Positions 9,482 to 18,765 of a stretch of DNA of 64,000 bases are shown here, in pieces (position 1 is the first letter of the stretch; the number at the start of each line of letters is the position of its first letter). The stretch spans positions 39,060-103,059 of the forward strand of contig CAMNQH010000003.1 of NCBI GenBank assembly GCA_946549035.1, written 5' to 3'. This DNA comes from an uncultured Lachnospiraceae bacterium (GTDB lineage Bacteria > Bacillota > Clostridia > Lachnospirales > Lachnospiraceae). The position numbers and the translations under genes were made by a program. Under the pieces are notes generated by a model. That model searched no databases, was not told where the DNA came from, and saw nothing but the letters and a program-made list of their open reading frames with translations.

Positions 9482-9573
9482 TGTTGGAACATGGCTTTTT
9501 TCATAACGCTGGAAAAAAAGGCAGGATTTAGATATTGTAACGTGGTAAAGCTTTAAATGACTGATAATAATTC

Positions 9574-9602
9574 TTGCCTTTCTACCAGTGTTGTGTTATA
9601 AT
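9574..9602 (+). promoter_or_regulatory. Sigma-A type promoter of the peptide ABC importer
   Basis: TTGCCT at 9574-9579 and a perfect TATAAT at 9597-9602 separated by 17 bases. It lies about 60 bases upstream of the binding-protein start at 9661, with an AGGAGGA site in between. It is the only strong promoter seen before the operon. Confidence 0.75.
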
Positions 9603-9660
9603 AACGTCGTATTTTATTGTTTGTATGTATTATGTACAAGAAAAGGAGGATTTATTTTTT

Positions 9661-11775
9661 ATGAAAAAAATGAGACAGGCATTGGCCCTTCTCTTGTCAG
9701 TTGCAATGCTTACTGCGCTGACCGCGTGCGGCGGCGGCAAAGACGGTGGCAATACTGACGGCGGAAATGCAGGAGATAGCGGCAATACGGAACAAAGCGG
9801 CGGTACAGAGGACAACAGCGGAGACGCCCAGGATGGCGGAGACGAAGTTCAGGCTACCGGAACTTATGATACCCTTGTTATTGGTACCGGGGATTTTGAA
9901 GGCGTATTCAGCCCTTATTTCTACTCCAGTACTTATGATAATCAGGTAAACGACCTGATATTTGCTACTGTTTCCAGATTGAATAAAGATGGGGAAGTTG
10001 TGGATGATGCCGGGCATGTGGAAGTAGAAGAAGTGAAAGCAGAAGACGGCACCACCAAATATGTATATACGGTATCGATCCAGGAAGGGATGAAATTCTC
10101 TGACGGAGAAGATGTAACGATTGACGATGTAATTTTTAGTTATTATGTATTTGCAGATCCCACCTACGATGGAATGAGTACGTTTAATACCCTGGATATC
10201 GAAGGACTGGCTGATTATGTAAATGCCCAGAAGCCTTTGTGGGAAGCAATCTCAGCCGCAGGGCAGGAAAATACAGATTTCAGCATTTGGACCGAAGATC
10301 AGCAGAAAGCTTTCTGGGAAGCCGTACCGGCAGCAGGCGCTTCTTTTGCACAGGAGATCGTGGATTATGTTGTAGCAAGCGGCGATGTGGAAGCAGGCGA
10401 TATCGCTGCAGCGGCAGGCGCATGGGGATTTGAACTAGAAGCAGGCGCTACTGCAGAAGATTTCTTTAACGCTATGGTTGCAAAATATGAGAATGACCTG
10501 GTTGCCTTGTCCGGAACTGAGACGGCAGGCTCCAGCCTGGTAGACTTTATGGATGAAAGCTTCGCCGAGATGGTAGAGCTGGCCAGCGTAGATACCATTA
10601 CCGGTATTCAGAAGGTAGATGATTATACTTGTACAGTAACCTTTAACACACCGAATATCTCTGGAGACAAGCAGGTAGCATGGCTTCCTATCGTACCGGA
10701 GCATTACTATGGCGCAGATTTCTCCAAAGGTCATCTGGAAGGTGTGAAGGAGAAGAATTCCGCTCCTATGGGAAGCGGCCCGTATGTATTTGATAACTAT
10801 GATAACAAGATTGTTTCCCTGAAGGCAAATCCTGATTACTTCAAGGGCGCGCCGAAGATTCCTAATGTGAAGCTGCAGTATGTAGCAGATGAAGCTAAGG
10901 TAGACACACTCTTAAATGGAGATATTGATATTACAGATCCGCCTGCATCGTTAGAGATCATAGAAGAGATCGAAGCAAGTTCGGATAAAGCTTCTTATAA
11001 TTTGGTAGACTTTGCAGGATATGGATATATCGGTATCAATGCAGAGCGCATTCCGGATCAGAACGTACGTAAGGGTCTGATGCATCTGATGAACAGAGCT
11101 CCGGCCGTAAGCTCCTATTATGGAGAATTGGCTCATGTTATTGAGCGTCCTATGACTCCTACTTTGGCAGAGTACCCGGATGATGCAAAAGAATATTATG
11201 GATACGACCCCGCAAAAGCTCTGGAATACTTTAAAGCTGCCGGATATGAAGAGAAAGACGGCAAGCTTATGAAAGACGGAGAACAGCTTGTGGTTGAAAT
11301 CGGTATCGGAGAATTATCCACCCATCCCGCAAAGGCAATTTTGACTCAGATGGTCAGCGATATGCAGGGCATGGGAGCAGAACTGGTAGTTCAGGATATG
11401 CAGTTCTCCAATCTTTCACCGGCAGTTACCGGCGGCGATTTGGATATGTGGGTAATGGCATGGGGCAATTCTACTGACTGCGACCAGACGCAGATGTTCG
11501 GAAGCAAGGGCGGCTCCAATTACCAGAGATACTACAGCGATGAGCTGGACGCTGTGTTAGAGCAGATTAAACTTACCGTTGATTTTGATGAGAGATGCAA
11601 GCTGGTAGAGCAGTCCCTGGATATGATTATGGATGCGGCTGTTTATATGCCCATCTACCAGAGATCAGATATGGAAGTTTATAATGCAGCTACTTTGAAT
11701 CTTGAAACACTTCCTGAGGAGACTACGTCATATTATAACTATGTGCATGAGATTGAGACTCTGGAAATGCAGTAA
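9661..11775 (+). CDS. Peptide ABC transporter substrate-binding lipoprotein (SBP family 5)
   Basis: A 704-residue secreted lipoprotein that captures oligopeptides for the importer encoded downstream. The signal peptide ends in a lipobox LTAC (Cys23), followed by a Gly/Asn/Asp-rich linker to about residue 60. The SBP_bac_5 body follows, with the family pattern GMKFSDGEDVTIDDVIFSY. It is longer than the usual 530-600 residues because of an extra alanine/acid-rich block at about residues 180-308, inserted before GIQKVDDYTCTV. The start is set by AGGAGGA at 9644-9650; the frame extends further upstream without a signal sequence. A hairpin separates it from the permease genes. Confidence 0.9.
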   Translation: MKKMRQALALLLSVAMLTALTACGGGKDGGNTDGGNAGDSGNTEQSGGTEDNSGDAQDGGDEVQATGTYDTLVIGTGDFEGVFSPYFYSSTYDNQVNDLIFATVSRLNKDGEVVDDAGHVEVEEVKAEDGTTKYVYTVSIQEGMKFSDGEDVTIDDVIFSYYVFADPTYDGMSTFNTLDIEGLADYVNAQKPLWEAISAAGQENTDFSIWTEDQQKAFWEAVPAAGASFAQEIVDYVVASGDVEAGDIAAAAGAWGFELEAGATAEDFFNAMVAKYENDLVALSGTETAGSSLVDFMDESFAEMVELASVDTITGIQKVDDYTCTVTFNTPNISGDKQVAWLPIVPEHYYGADFSKGHLEGVKEKNSAPMGSGPYVFDNYDNKIVSLKANPDYFKGAPKIPNVKLQYVADEAKVDTLLNGDIDITDPPASLEIIEEIEASSDKASYNLVDFAGYGYIGINAERIPDQNVRKGLMHLMNRAPAVSSYYGELAHVIERPMTPTLAEYPDDAKEYYGYDPAKALEYFKAAGYEEKDGKLMKDGEQLVVEIGIGELSTHPAKAILTQMVSDMQGMGAELVVQDMQFSNLSPAVTGGDLDMWVMAWGNSTDCDQTQMFGSKGGSNYQRYYSDELDAVLEQIKLTVDFDERCKLVEQSLDMIMDAAVYMPIYQRSDMEVYNAATLNLETLPEETTSYYNYVHEIETLEMQ

Positions 11776-11856
11776 AATCCTTGCTGCTTTTTCTGTGAAA
11801 ACAGAGATAGCAATGGAAGAATACTGATTTTTCAGAAATACCGGTGAACATGGCAG

Positions 11857-11903
11857 GGCTGTCTTGGGGGCGGAAATCATTTCCATACACCCCCGGGACA
11901 GCC
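11857..11903 (+). terminator. Hairpin between binding protein and permease genes (attenuating terminator or mRNA-stabilising stem)
   Basis: Arms GGCTGTC..GGGGG (11857-11870) and CCCCC..GACAGCC (11890-11903) pair around a 19-base loop and are followed by TTAAAATTATAAT. The T-tract is imperfect, so partial read-through into the permease gene is likely. That arrangement usually gives more binding protein than membrane subunits. Confidence 0.65.
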
Positions 11904-11948
11904 TTAAAATTATAATAAGAAAGAAACTATTTGGGAAGAGGTGATATC

Positions 11949-12914
11949 ATGAGACAATATATCATTAAGCGTTTGCTGATATGCATACTGGTTTTATTTG
12001 GCGTATCGATTCTTTTATACAGTATTGCCCATATGGTGCCTGGTGATTATGTATCCAATATCACAGCGGGCAACCAAAATATTACGCCGGAGATGGAACA
12101 GCGTATGCGGGAGGCCTATGGGCTGGACAAGGGATTGGTAGAAGGGTATTTTTCCTGGCTGGGGGACGCTCTCCATGGTGATTTCGGAACCTCCTTTGTA
12201 TATAAGCAGCCAGTGGTTGAGGTGATTGGAAAATATATGCCGGCTACATTGGCTTTAGCTGGTATTTCCATGTTTTTGGAATTGCTTTTGGCAATCCCCT
12301 TGGGGATTTTGGCTGCCAGAAGGCAATATTCTGTAACGGATTATACGATTGTTGCCATTGCAATTATCGGTATCTCCCTGCCTTCTTTTTTCTTTGCGGC
12401 AGTATTAAAGAGAATTTTTGCCGTGGGGCTTGGGATTCTGCCAGTGTCCGGTATGGTAACCGCCCGGGTGAATTACACGGGACTGGCGCTTTTTGGAGAT
12501 TTGGCAAAACATTTTATTCTGCCGATTACAGTATTTGTAATTACTGGTGTGGGCAGCTACCTTCGTTATGTGAGGACGAATATGCTGGAAGTGTTAAGTG
12601 CGGATTATGTGCGTACGGCACGGGCAAAGGGATTGCCAGAGCGTAAGGTAATCGGAAAGCATGCGTTCCGCAATACATTGATACCGATTGTAACCTTGGT
12701 TGGAGGGATGATTCCGGGCCTGTTTTCCGGCGCGGTTATCACAGAGAGTATTTTTGCCCTGGAGGGCCTTGGAAACGTGGCGCTGAAAGCAGTGTATGCA
12801 GGCGATATCCCGTATTTGATGGGATTCAATATGTTCATTGCAGCATTGACATTGATAGGGACATTGGTTTCCGATATCCTTTATGCAGTAGTCGATCCAC
12901 GTGTGCGATATTAA
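11949..12914 (+). CDS. Peptide ABC transporter permease, OppB/DppB type
   Basis: A 321-residue inner permease with about six membrane spans. The N-terminal YIIKRLLICILVLFGVS and PGD loop, and the C-terminal EAA loop (VRTARAKGLPERKVIGKHAF) that docks the ATPases, are typical of OppB/DppB. The start ATG 11949 follows a strong GAGGTGAT site; an upstream in-frame TTG at 11931 is less likely. Second gene of the importer operon; it pairs with the next permease. It cannot be told whether the substrate is di- or oligopeptides. Confidence 0.9.
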   Translation: MRQYIIKRLLICILVLFGVSILLYSIAHMVPGDYVSNITAGNQNITPEMEQRMREAYGLDKGLVEGYFSWLGDALHGDFGTSFVYKQPVVEVIGKYMPATLALAGISMFLELLLAIPLGILAARRQYSVTDYTIVAIAIIGISLPSFFFAAVLKRIFAVGLGILPVSGMVTARVNYTGLALFGDLAKHFILPITVFVITGVGSYLRYVRTNMLEVLSADYVRTARAKGLPERKVIGKHAFRNTLIPIVTLVGGMIPGLFSGAVITESIFALEGLGNVALKAVYAGDIPYLMGFNMFIAALTLIGTLVSDILYAVVDPRVRY

Positions 12915-12927
12915 GGAGGTGGACCGT

Positions 12928-13923
12928 ATGGAAGATATGCAGACAAAAAATCAACAGGAACAAGATGAATTTGAACAAAATCAGGTTATTTTAACTCCGG
13001 GGCAGCTGGTTGCGAAGCGTTTTTTCCGCAATAAACTGGCTTGTGTGGGACTTGGCATTATTATCGTTATGGTATTGTTCTGTGCCATTGGGCCGTTTTT
13101 CAGCCCTTACGGAGAATATGAGATCTTTTATATAGATAACGAGACTGGAAAAGAAGTACGTATGGCGGAAGGCGGTGTGGGAGGCAGCAATATGGGAGTA
13201 AATGTAAAGGCTCCTATGTCCTCCAAACACTGGCTTGGTACTGACGCCGACGGCCGGGATGTGCTGACCCGTATTATGTATGGCGGCAGAATTTCCTTGA
13301 CGGTAGGTATTGTGGTAGTGGTAATTGAGCTGATTACCGGAGTGTTGATGGGGGGAATTGCAGGTTACTACGGCGGGGCCGTGGATATGGTGATTATGCG
13401 GTTGGTGGAAATATTCAACAGTATTCCCTTTATTCCCCTGATGCTGATTATCGCTTCGGTTATGTTTGCAGCAGGTGTTCTGCCTCAGTATAAAATTTAT
13501 TATATCATGGGCGTTATGGGTATCCTATACTGGGCCGGGGTTGCTCGTCTGGTACGAGGGCAGATTCTTTCCCTGCGTGAGCTGGAATATATGCAGGCGG
13601 CGGAAGCTACCGGAATCCGTACCTCCAGAAAGATTTTAAAGCATTTGATTCCTAATGTAATGCCGATTATTATTTTGATTGCTACCATGGATATGGGCGG
13701 GGTAATTCTGACAGAATCTGTGTTAAGCTATTTGGGTGTAGGAATTGCATGGCCTTATGCATCATGGGGAAATATGGTGGACGTGGTAAATCAGTCCGTG
13801 ATTTTGAAGAATTATGTAAATATCTGGCTTCCACCGGGAATTTGTATTTTGCTGACGGTTTTGGCATGGAACTTTATCGGCGACGGCATGCGTGATGCCT
13901 TTGACCCGAGAATGAAAAGGTAG
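12928..13923 (+). CDS. Peptide ABC transporter permease, OppC/DppC type
   Basis: A 331-residue permease with the OppC_N segment (FFRNKLACVGLGIIIV), a periplasm-side loop, and the GTDADGRDVLTRIMYGGRISL motif that begins the BPD_transp_1 domain. The EAA loop is ELEYMQAAEATGIRTSRKIL. Start ATG 12928 follows AAGGAGGTGG. It heterodimerises with the previous protein. The stop lies within a few bases of the following ATPase start, so translation is coupled. Confidence 0.9.
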   Translation: MEDMQTKNQQEQDEFEQNQVILTPGQLVAKRFFRNKLACVGLGIIIVMVLFCAIGPFFSPYGEYEIFYIDNETGKEVRMAEGGVGGSNMGVNVKAPMSSKHWLGTDADGRDVLTRIMYGGRISLTVGIVVVVIELITGVLMGGIAGYYGGAVDMVIMRLVEIFNSIPFIPLMLIIASVMFAAGVLPQYKIYYIMGVMGILYWAGVARLVRGQILSLRELEYMQAAEATGIRTSRKILKHLIPNVMPIIILIATMDMGGVILTESVLSYLGVGIAWPYASWGNMVDVVNQSVILKNYVNIWLPPGICILLTVLAWNFIGDGMRDAFDPRMKR

Positions 13924-13932
13924 GTGAGGACT

Positions 13933-15093
13933 TTGGCGGACAAGAATCAGAGACAAGAACTGAAGAAGATTAAAAAATATAACTTGAAAAAGTATCGGGA
14001 ATACAACAAGCAGATGCGCAAAAAGCGAGTGCCTGAGTCCGAATACCTGACCAAAATGAAAAATCCGGATAATATTATTGAGTTTGACAATTTGCAATCT
14101 TATTTTTATACGGATGTGGGAACAGTAAAATCTGTGGACGGCGTTACCTTCGATATTCCAAGAGGAAAAACCATTGGGGTGGTAGGAGAGTCCGGCTGCG
14201 GCAAGTCTGTCACCAGCTTATCGGTGATGCGCCTGCTTCAGGGACCCCAGGGACAGATTGCAGGAGGAGAGATTCGTTTTAACCAGCAGTCTACCGGCCG
14301 CGCCCTGAATCTGGCAAAAGTCAGCATGAAAGAGATGGAAAAAATTCGCGGCAATGAGATATCCATGATTTTCCAGGAACCTATGACGACCTTGAATCCC
14401 GTGTTTACCATTGGAGACCAGTTGTGTGAATGTATTTCCCTGCACAATCCGGAAATGAGCAAGAAAGCCGTAGAAGAGCGGGCCTTAGAGACGCTGAAAA
14501 TGGTAGGCATTGTGCGGGACGGCATTTTGAAAAATTATCCTCACGAGTTATCCGGCGGTATGCGCCAGCGTGTAGTCATTGCCATGGCATTGGCCTGCGA
14601 CCCTCAGCTAGTCATTGCAGACGAGCCTACCACGGCTTTGGATGTGACGATTCAGGCTCAGATTCTGGATTTACTCCGGGATTTGAAGGATAAAATCAAT
14701 GCTTCTATTATGTTAATTACCCATGACCTGGGTGTAGTTGCCGAGATGGCGGATTATGTTGTGGTAATGTATGCCGGACGGATTGTGGAGCAGGGGACGG
14801 CGGATGATATTTTCCATCACCCGGCGCATCCTTATACGATAGGCTTGATGAAGTCCAGACCCATGCTGAACCAGAAGGTGGACCGGCTCTATTCCATTCC
14901 GGGGAACGTACCGAATCCGGTAAATTTGCCAGAATATTGTTATTTTAAAAACCGCTGTGATTCCTGCGTGGAAGCCTGCAGCGGTCCCTATCCTTCCTTG
15001 GTGAGCTTATCCGATACCCATAAGGTGAGCTGTCATCTGCATCAGGGGGAAGCGGCGCACAAGAAACAGACAGGAGGAAAGCAGAATGCCTAA
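13933..15093 (+). CDS. Peptide ABC transporter ATP-binding protein, OppD/DppD type
   Basis: About 386 residues. Walker A is GESGCGKS, the signature is LSGGMRQR, Walker B is [12 protein letters not shown], and the H-loop is ITHDLG. The C-terminal oligo_HPY region has the Cys cluster [14 protein letters not shown] expected for the iron-sulfur or zinc-type OppD tail. Before the ABC domain is an unusual, strongly basic stretch of about 50 residues rich in Lys/Arg/Gln. The start is uncertain: TTG 13933 gives MADKNQ and sits just after AGGTGAGG, while GTG 13924 would add three residues. Confidence 0.88.
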   Translation: MADKNQRQELKKIKKYNLKKYREYNKQMRKKRVPESEYLTKMKNPDNIIEFDNLQSYFYTDVGTVKSVDGVTFDIPRGKTIGVVGESGCGKSVTSLSVMRLLQGPQGQIAGGEIRFNQQSTGRALNLAKVSMKEMEKIRGNEISMIFQEPMTTLNPVFTIGDQLCECISLHNPEMSKKAVEERALETLKMVGIVRDGILKNYPHELSGGMRQRVVIAMALACDPQLVIADEPTTALDVTIQAQILDLLRDLKDKINASIMLITHDLGVVAEMADYVVVMYAGRIVEQGTADDIFHHPAHPYTIGLMKSRPMLNQKVDRLYSIPGNVPNPVNLPEYCYFKNRCDSCVEACSGPYPSLVSLSDTHKVSCHLHQGEAAHKKQTGGKQNA

Positions 15094-16057
15094 TGAATAT
15101 GTAGTGGAGGTCAATGACCTGAAAAAATACTTCCCTATCAAATCCGGTATTTTGCAGAGAACCACCGGACATGTACGTGCTGTGGACGGCGTCAGCTTTC
15201 GGATACAGAAAGGCCATACCTTTGGCCTGGTAGGGGAATCAGGATGCGGTAAGACAACCATCGGACGTTCTATTCTTCGGTTGACGGATCCAACGTCCGG
15301 AGAAGTAAAGATCAGCGGGGTTGATATTGGGAAGTTAAAGAAGAAGGAGCTGCGTCCCTTCCGCCCCAAGATGCAGATGATTTTCCAGGACCCCTTTTCT
15401 TCTTTGGATCCCCGTATGCCGGTAGGTGAAATTATCGGGGAAGCAGTGAAGGAACATAATTTGGTGTCCAGGTCAGAATACAAGGAATATATTTTGAAAG
15501 TAATGAAGGACTGCGGTCTTCGTCCTTACTATATTGACCGTTATCCTCATGAGTTTTCAGGCGGGCAGAGGCAGCGTATCTGTATTGCCAGAGCTTTGGC
15601 CTTAAATCCCGACTTTATTGTTTGTGACGAACCGGTATCTGCCTTGGACGTTTCCATACAGGCTCAGATTATCAATCTGATGAAGGATTTGCAGGAGCAA
15701 CGTCAGCTTACGTATCTGTTTATTTCCCATGACTTGTCCGTGGTGGAGCATATTTCCGATGTAATTGGCGTTATGTATCTGGGCAGCATGGTGGAAACCG
15801 GGACGAAGGATGATATTTTCAAAGAGCCTCTGCATCCCTATACCAAGGCGCTGTTCAGTGCGGTGCCTGTGGCGGATCCGGATATCAAGATGAAACGGAT
15901 TATCCTGGAAGGAGATATTCCTTCTCCCTCCAATCCTCCTAAGGGGTGTAAATTCCATACCCGGTGCAGCCAATGTATGGCGAAGTGCAAAGAGGAGGTT
16001 CCGGTACCCAAAGATATGGGCAATGGACATATCGTATCTTGTCATTTGTATGATTAA
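15086..16057 (+). CDS. Peptide ABC transporter ATP-binding protein, OppF/DppF type
   Basis: A 323-residue ATPase with Walker A GESGCGKT, signature FSGGQRQRI, Walker [13 protein letters not shown] and an H-loop SHDLS. The C-terminal HPY region has a Cys pattern [14 protein letters not shown]. It overlaps the previous gene by eight bases and closes the operon; a terminator follows at 16071. With its partner it powers peptide import. Confidence 0.92.
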   Translation: MPNEYVVEVNDLKKYFPIKSGILQRTTGHVRAVDGVSFRIQKGHTFGLVGESGCGKTTIGRSILRLTDPTSGEVKISGVDIGKLKKKELRPFRPKMQMIFQDPFSSLDPRMPVGEIIGEAVKEHNLVSRSEYKEYILKVMKDCGLRPYYIDRYPHEFSGGQRQRICIARALALNPDFIVCDEPVSALDVSIQAQIINLMKDLQEQRQLTYLFISHDLSVVEHISDVIGVMYLGSMVETGTKDDIFKEPLHPYTKALFSAVPVADPDIKMKRIILEGDIPSPSNPPKGCKFHTRCSQCMAKCKEEVPVPKDMGNGHIVSCHLYD

Positions 16058-16070
16058 AGGATAAGAAAAG

Positions 16071-16103
16071 GAAAGCTGTGCTAACGTACGGCTTTCTTTT
16101 TTT
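16071..16103 (+). terminator. Rho-independent terminator of the peptide importer operon
   Basis: GAAAGC at 16071-16076 pairs with GCTTTC at 16091-16096, with short inner pairing GT/AC, followed by an uninterrupted T-rich tract. It lies 13 bases after the last ATPase stop. Confidence 0.75.
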
Positions 16104-16165
16104 GTGCATACGACAAGCTATTTTTAAATAGGAATAGGATAACAATAAGCAACAGGGGTGGCTGT

Positions 16166-16315
16166 ATGAAAGAAGGATGCAGACAGATCGAATTAGAGCA
16201 ACAGGGAATGAAGGTGATACTGGAGTTTCCGGAGCGCTCAGAGCATGAAAATGTAACACAGGAAGTAAAGGGGATTCTTTCGGAAGTTTTACGAGAGCGG
16301 ATGGGGCAGGTATGA
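16166..16315 (+). CDS. Small 49-residue protein upstream of, and coupled to, the serine recombinase
   Basis: ATG 16166 to TGA 16313-16315 gives 49 residues beginning MKEGCRQIELEQQGMK, soluble, charged and slightly acidic, with no membrane segment. A GGGGTGG sequence a few bases upstream can serve as ribosome site. Its stop overlaps the ATGATG start of the recombinase gene, so the two are almost certainly translated together. I do not recognise the family. A role as accessory or directionality factor for the recombinase is a guess based only on position and size. Confidence 0.6.
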   Translation: MKEGCRQIELEQQGMKVILEFPERSEHENVTQEVKGILSEVLRERMGQV

Positions 16316-17976
16316 TGAATTCTGGGAAAAAACGTGTCAGAATGTTACTGCGTGTCAGTTCAGATCAGCAGCTGGAGTCAGATGGGGATTTGACCGTGCA
16401 AAGACAGCTTGTGCTGGACTATGTGAAAAATCACCTGGATTGGACGTTAGATGAGAAGGAATATTTTGAAGGCAGCAACAGCGGCTATAAGAATTCCGTC
16501 GCTGACAGAGAAATACTTCAAGAAGCCTACCGGGACGCCCAAAACCGGGAATACGAGATTCTGGTTGTGTATAAAGACGACCGGATTGGACGTCGGATGT
16601 GGGAAATCGGTGGATATATTATGTCGTTGAAAAGCCTGGGTGTGGATATCTATACGGTGAAAGACGGCTGTATTTCTCCGGAAAGTAATGATATTATGGG
16701 ACAGATGATGTTGGCATTGCGATATGGCAACGCTCAAAAAAGCAGTGCAGACACGGGGATGCGGGTGAAAGACACTGCGAAAAAACTGGTGATGCAGGGA
16801 AAATTTATGGGAGGCAAGGCTCCTTACGGCTATGTGCTGGAACCTTCCGGTGAAATCAGCAAGCATGGACGAGCATTAAAGCGTCTGGTAATAGAGAAAA
16901 ACCAGGCGGAGGCAGTACAATTTATTTATGAGCTTTCCTTGCATAAAGAATTCGGGTCGGCCAAAATAGCCAATGCGTTAAATAGAGACGCCAGATATAA
17001 AAGCCTTGCACCCAATGACGTCTGGAAAAGCGGAACCATATCAAGTATTTTAACAAATCCCATCTACGCCGGATATACGGCTTATAATCGCAGGGAAACC
17101 TTACACGGAAGACGTCGTAATTTGGATCCCAAGGATTGGCTTCTTTCACAAAGCCCTAATCCGGAGCTTGTAATTATTCGTGAGGATGTCTGGAAGAAGG
17201 TGCAAGCCGGCCGGGAGCGGCGGGGCAGCCAATACAGGAAATCGATCAGGAACCAGGATGCAGTGGTAATAAAGCGAAACGACGGGATGCTGCCTTTGGT
17301 GGATGTGCTTCACTGCGGCTATTGCGGACGCAAAATGGTAAATGGGAGTAAATATAATTATTGGACAATCAAAGGGACGGGAGAACGGCGGGCAAGTAAA
17401 ACAGCGATTTACAAATGCCAAAATGCGTCTCAGGGAATCCCCCACAATAGGTACAGACAGTTTCGAGGGGATCAGATAGAACCTGTGGTATACGAAATTT
17501 TGGGAACATATATCGGAAAGCTGCAGGAAAAAGAAAATATTTTTGACTGCATCTTAGAGAATCATAGAAGAAAAAGGCAAAGAATGGAGCGTGAGCTAAA
17601 GGAGGCTCAGGCGGAGCTTGAAAAAATTCAAAGAGGCCTGGCTGTAATGGAAGATCATATTCCGGAGGCTATGACGGGAGAATACGTGCTTTCTTTAGAG
17701 GAGCTGGCACACAGCATTCATGTACAGAAAGAAAAGAGGGAATGCCAGCAGAAAGTTGTGGAGGAAAAGGAACATGCGCTGTCGTGTGTTTCGGAAGAAG
17801 CCGAAGAGCAAGAGCGTACCATATATGGGAAGGTAACCTGGGGCGAATTGTTTTTAGATGCAGACGCTTCCACAAAACGTGTTTTGGTAAATAAGCTGGT
17901 GCAAAGGATTGATATTACAAAGGAAAGCATGGTGATTCGTTTTGCCGTCAGCCTGGAGGAGGTTTGCGGCCAATAG
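16312..17976 (+). CDS. Large serine recombinase (site-specific integrase)
   Basis: A 554-residue recombinase. The resolvase-type catalytic domain (about 8-155) has the nucleophile Ser16 in LLRVSSDQQ and a DRIGRRM motif. A recombinase domain follows (GGKAPYGYV to about residue 300, with NPIYAGY), then a zinc-ribbon (HCGYCGRKM near residue 335, third Cys in YKCQNA), and a coiled-coil of about 100 residues with many Glu/Lys/Arg. Size resembles recombinases that rearrange sporulation genes, such as SpoIVCA and SprA. No phage structural, replication or excision genes are near. Its stop codon is 13 bases from an 18-base word shared with the broken end of sleC, so it is the obvious candidate for the enzyme that split that gene. 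Confidence 0.92.
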   Translation: MMNSGKKRVRMLLRVSSDQQLESDGDLTVQRQLVLDYVKNHLDWTLDEKEYFEGSNSGYKNSVADREILQEAYRDAQNREYEILVVYKDDRIGRRMWEIGGYIMSLKSLGVDIYTVKDGCISPESNDIMGQMMLALRYGNAQKSSADTGMRVKDTAKKLVMQGKFMGGKAPYGYVLEPSGEISKHGRALKRLVIEKNQAEAVQFIYELSLHKEFGSAKIANALNRDARYKSLAPNDVWKSGTISSILTNPIYAGYTAYNRRETLHGRRRNLDPKDWLLSQSPNPELVIIREDVWKKVQAGRERRGSQYRKSIRNQDAVVIKRNDGMLPLVDVLHCGYCGRKMVNGSKYNYWTIKGTGERRASKTAIYKCQNASQGIPHNRYRQFRGDQIEPVVYEILGTYIGKLQEKENIFDCILENHRRKRQRMERELKEAQAELEKIQRGLAVMEDHIPEAMTGEYVLSLEELAHSIHVQKEKRECQQKVVEEKEHALSCVSEEAEEQERTIYGKVTWGELFLDADASTKRVLVNKLVQRIDITKESMVIRFAVSLEEVCGQ

Positions 17977-17988
17977 GGAATGAGGGGT

Positions 17989-18006
17989 TACGAAGTGGTA
18001 TCGGAA
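17989..18006 (+). other. Putative recombination junction (attR-like) at the broken 5' end of the sleC C-terminal part
   Basis: The word TACGAAGTGGTATCGGAA here matches 17 of 18 bases of 61775-61792. To its right the sequence is sleC coding DNA; to its left it is the end of the recombinase gene. The reading phase of the shared word is identical in both copies (ACG-rAG-TGG-TAT-CGG-AA). No clear dyad symmetry was found around it by eye. Confidence 0.65.
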
Positions 18007-18583
18007 CAGAGGCTATAATTTTACCATAACCTCATCTACGGCCTTTGACCATAAGTGGATTTATGGCAGGAATATCTTTGAAAATATATCCTTGATTGTG
18101 GATGAGATGTTTGCAAATTACTTATCCAGACCCAATGTAAAGCAGCCGATTCTGACCCAATATTGCGATGGAGAACGGGTGAGCTGTCCCAACTGGCTCA
18201 GCCAATGGGGATCGAAATTTCTGGGCGATCAGGGATATTCCGCCATAGAAATACTTCGTTATTATTATGGGAACAGTATGTACATCAACGAGGCGGAAGA
18301 GATTTCCGGTATTCCAGCGTCTTGGCCGAGAGAGAATCTTAAAGTGGGTTCCAGCGGAGATAAGGTGCGTCAGATTCAGGAACAGCTGGCAAGGATCGCC
18401 CAAGTGTATACGGCGATTCCCACAATTACGCCGGACGGTATCTATGGGCCTGCGACTCGCCGGGCGGTTGAAAATTTTCAGTCTGTCTTTGGGCTGCCGG
18501 TGACAGGCGTAATTGATTATACTACCTGGTATAAAATTTCGGAGATTTATGTGGCGGTGACGCGAATTGCTGAATTGTATTAG
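17990..18583 (+). pseudogene. sleC: SleC spore cortex-lytic enzyme, headless C-terminal part
   Basis: In-frame coding of about 198 codons without a start codon; the frame opens after TGA 17981-17983. It begins WYRNRGYNFTITSS, continues through the rest of the SpoIID-like catalytic region (FDHKWIYGRN, LTQYCDGERVSCP, WGSKFLGDQGYSAIEILR) and ends with a complete peptidoglycan-binding domain (VGSSGDKVRQIQEQL to WYKISEIY). SleC degrades spore cortex at germination in Clostridia. The missing N-terminal part is at 61101-61791, same strand, ending at the same codon. Together they give about 425 residues, the normal family length. A TTG at 18092 could in principle start a shorter product, but no ribosome site supports it. 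Confidence 0.85.
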
Positions 18584-18590
18584 AAAATGA

Positions 18591-18652
18591 TACCCTCAGT
18601 GGACAAAGAAACAGCGCTTAGGGCTTGTGTCCTTGTTCACTGAGGGTAATTT
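18591..18652. terminator. Long inverted repeat, probable terminator after the sleC C-part
   Basis: TACCCTCAGTGGACAA at 18591-18606 pairs with TTGTTCACTGAGGGTA at 18633-18648 with one mismatch. It is followed by ATTTT on the plus strand. The reverse-strand gene ends about 115 bases further on. The rest of the gap to 18766 shows nothing I can assign. Confidence 0.6.
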
Positions 18653-18765
18653 TGGCAGAGCAGGGGAGCTGTTTTTTGCTGGCTAAGGCTCCCCAGGCGG
18701 AGTCTGTGGGGGCGCCTGCAGCGGCAAACGGTTGTACGCCTGGGCGTGAGTCTGGGGCAGCCCTT

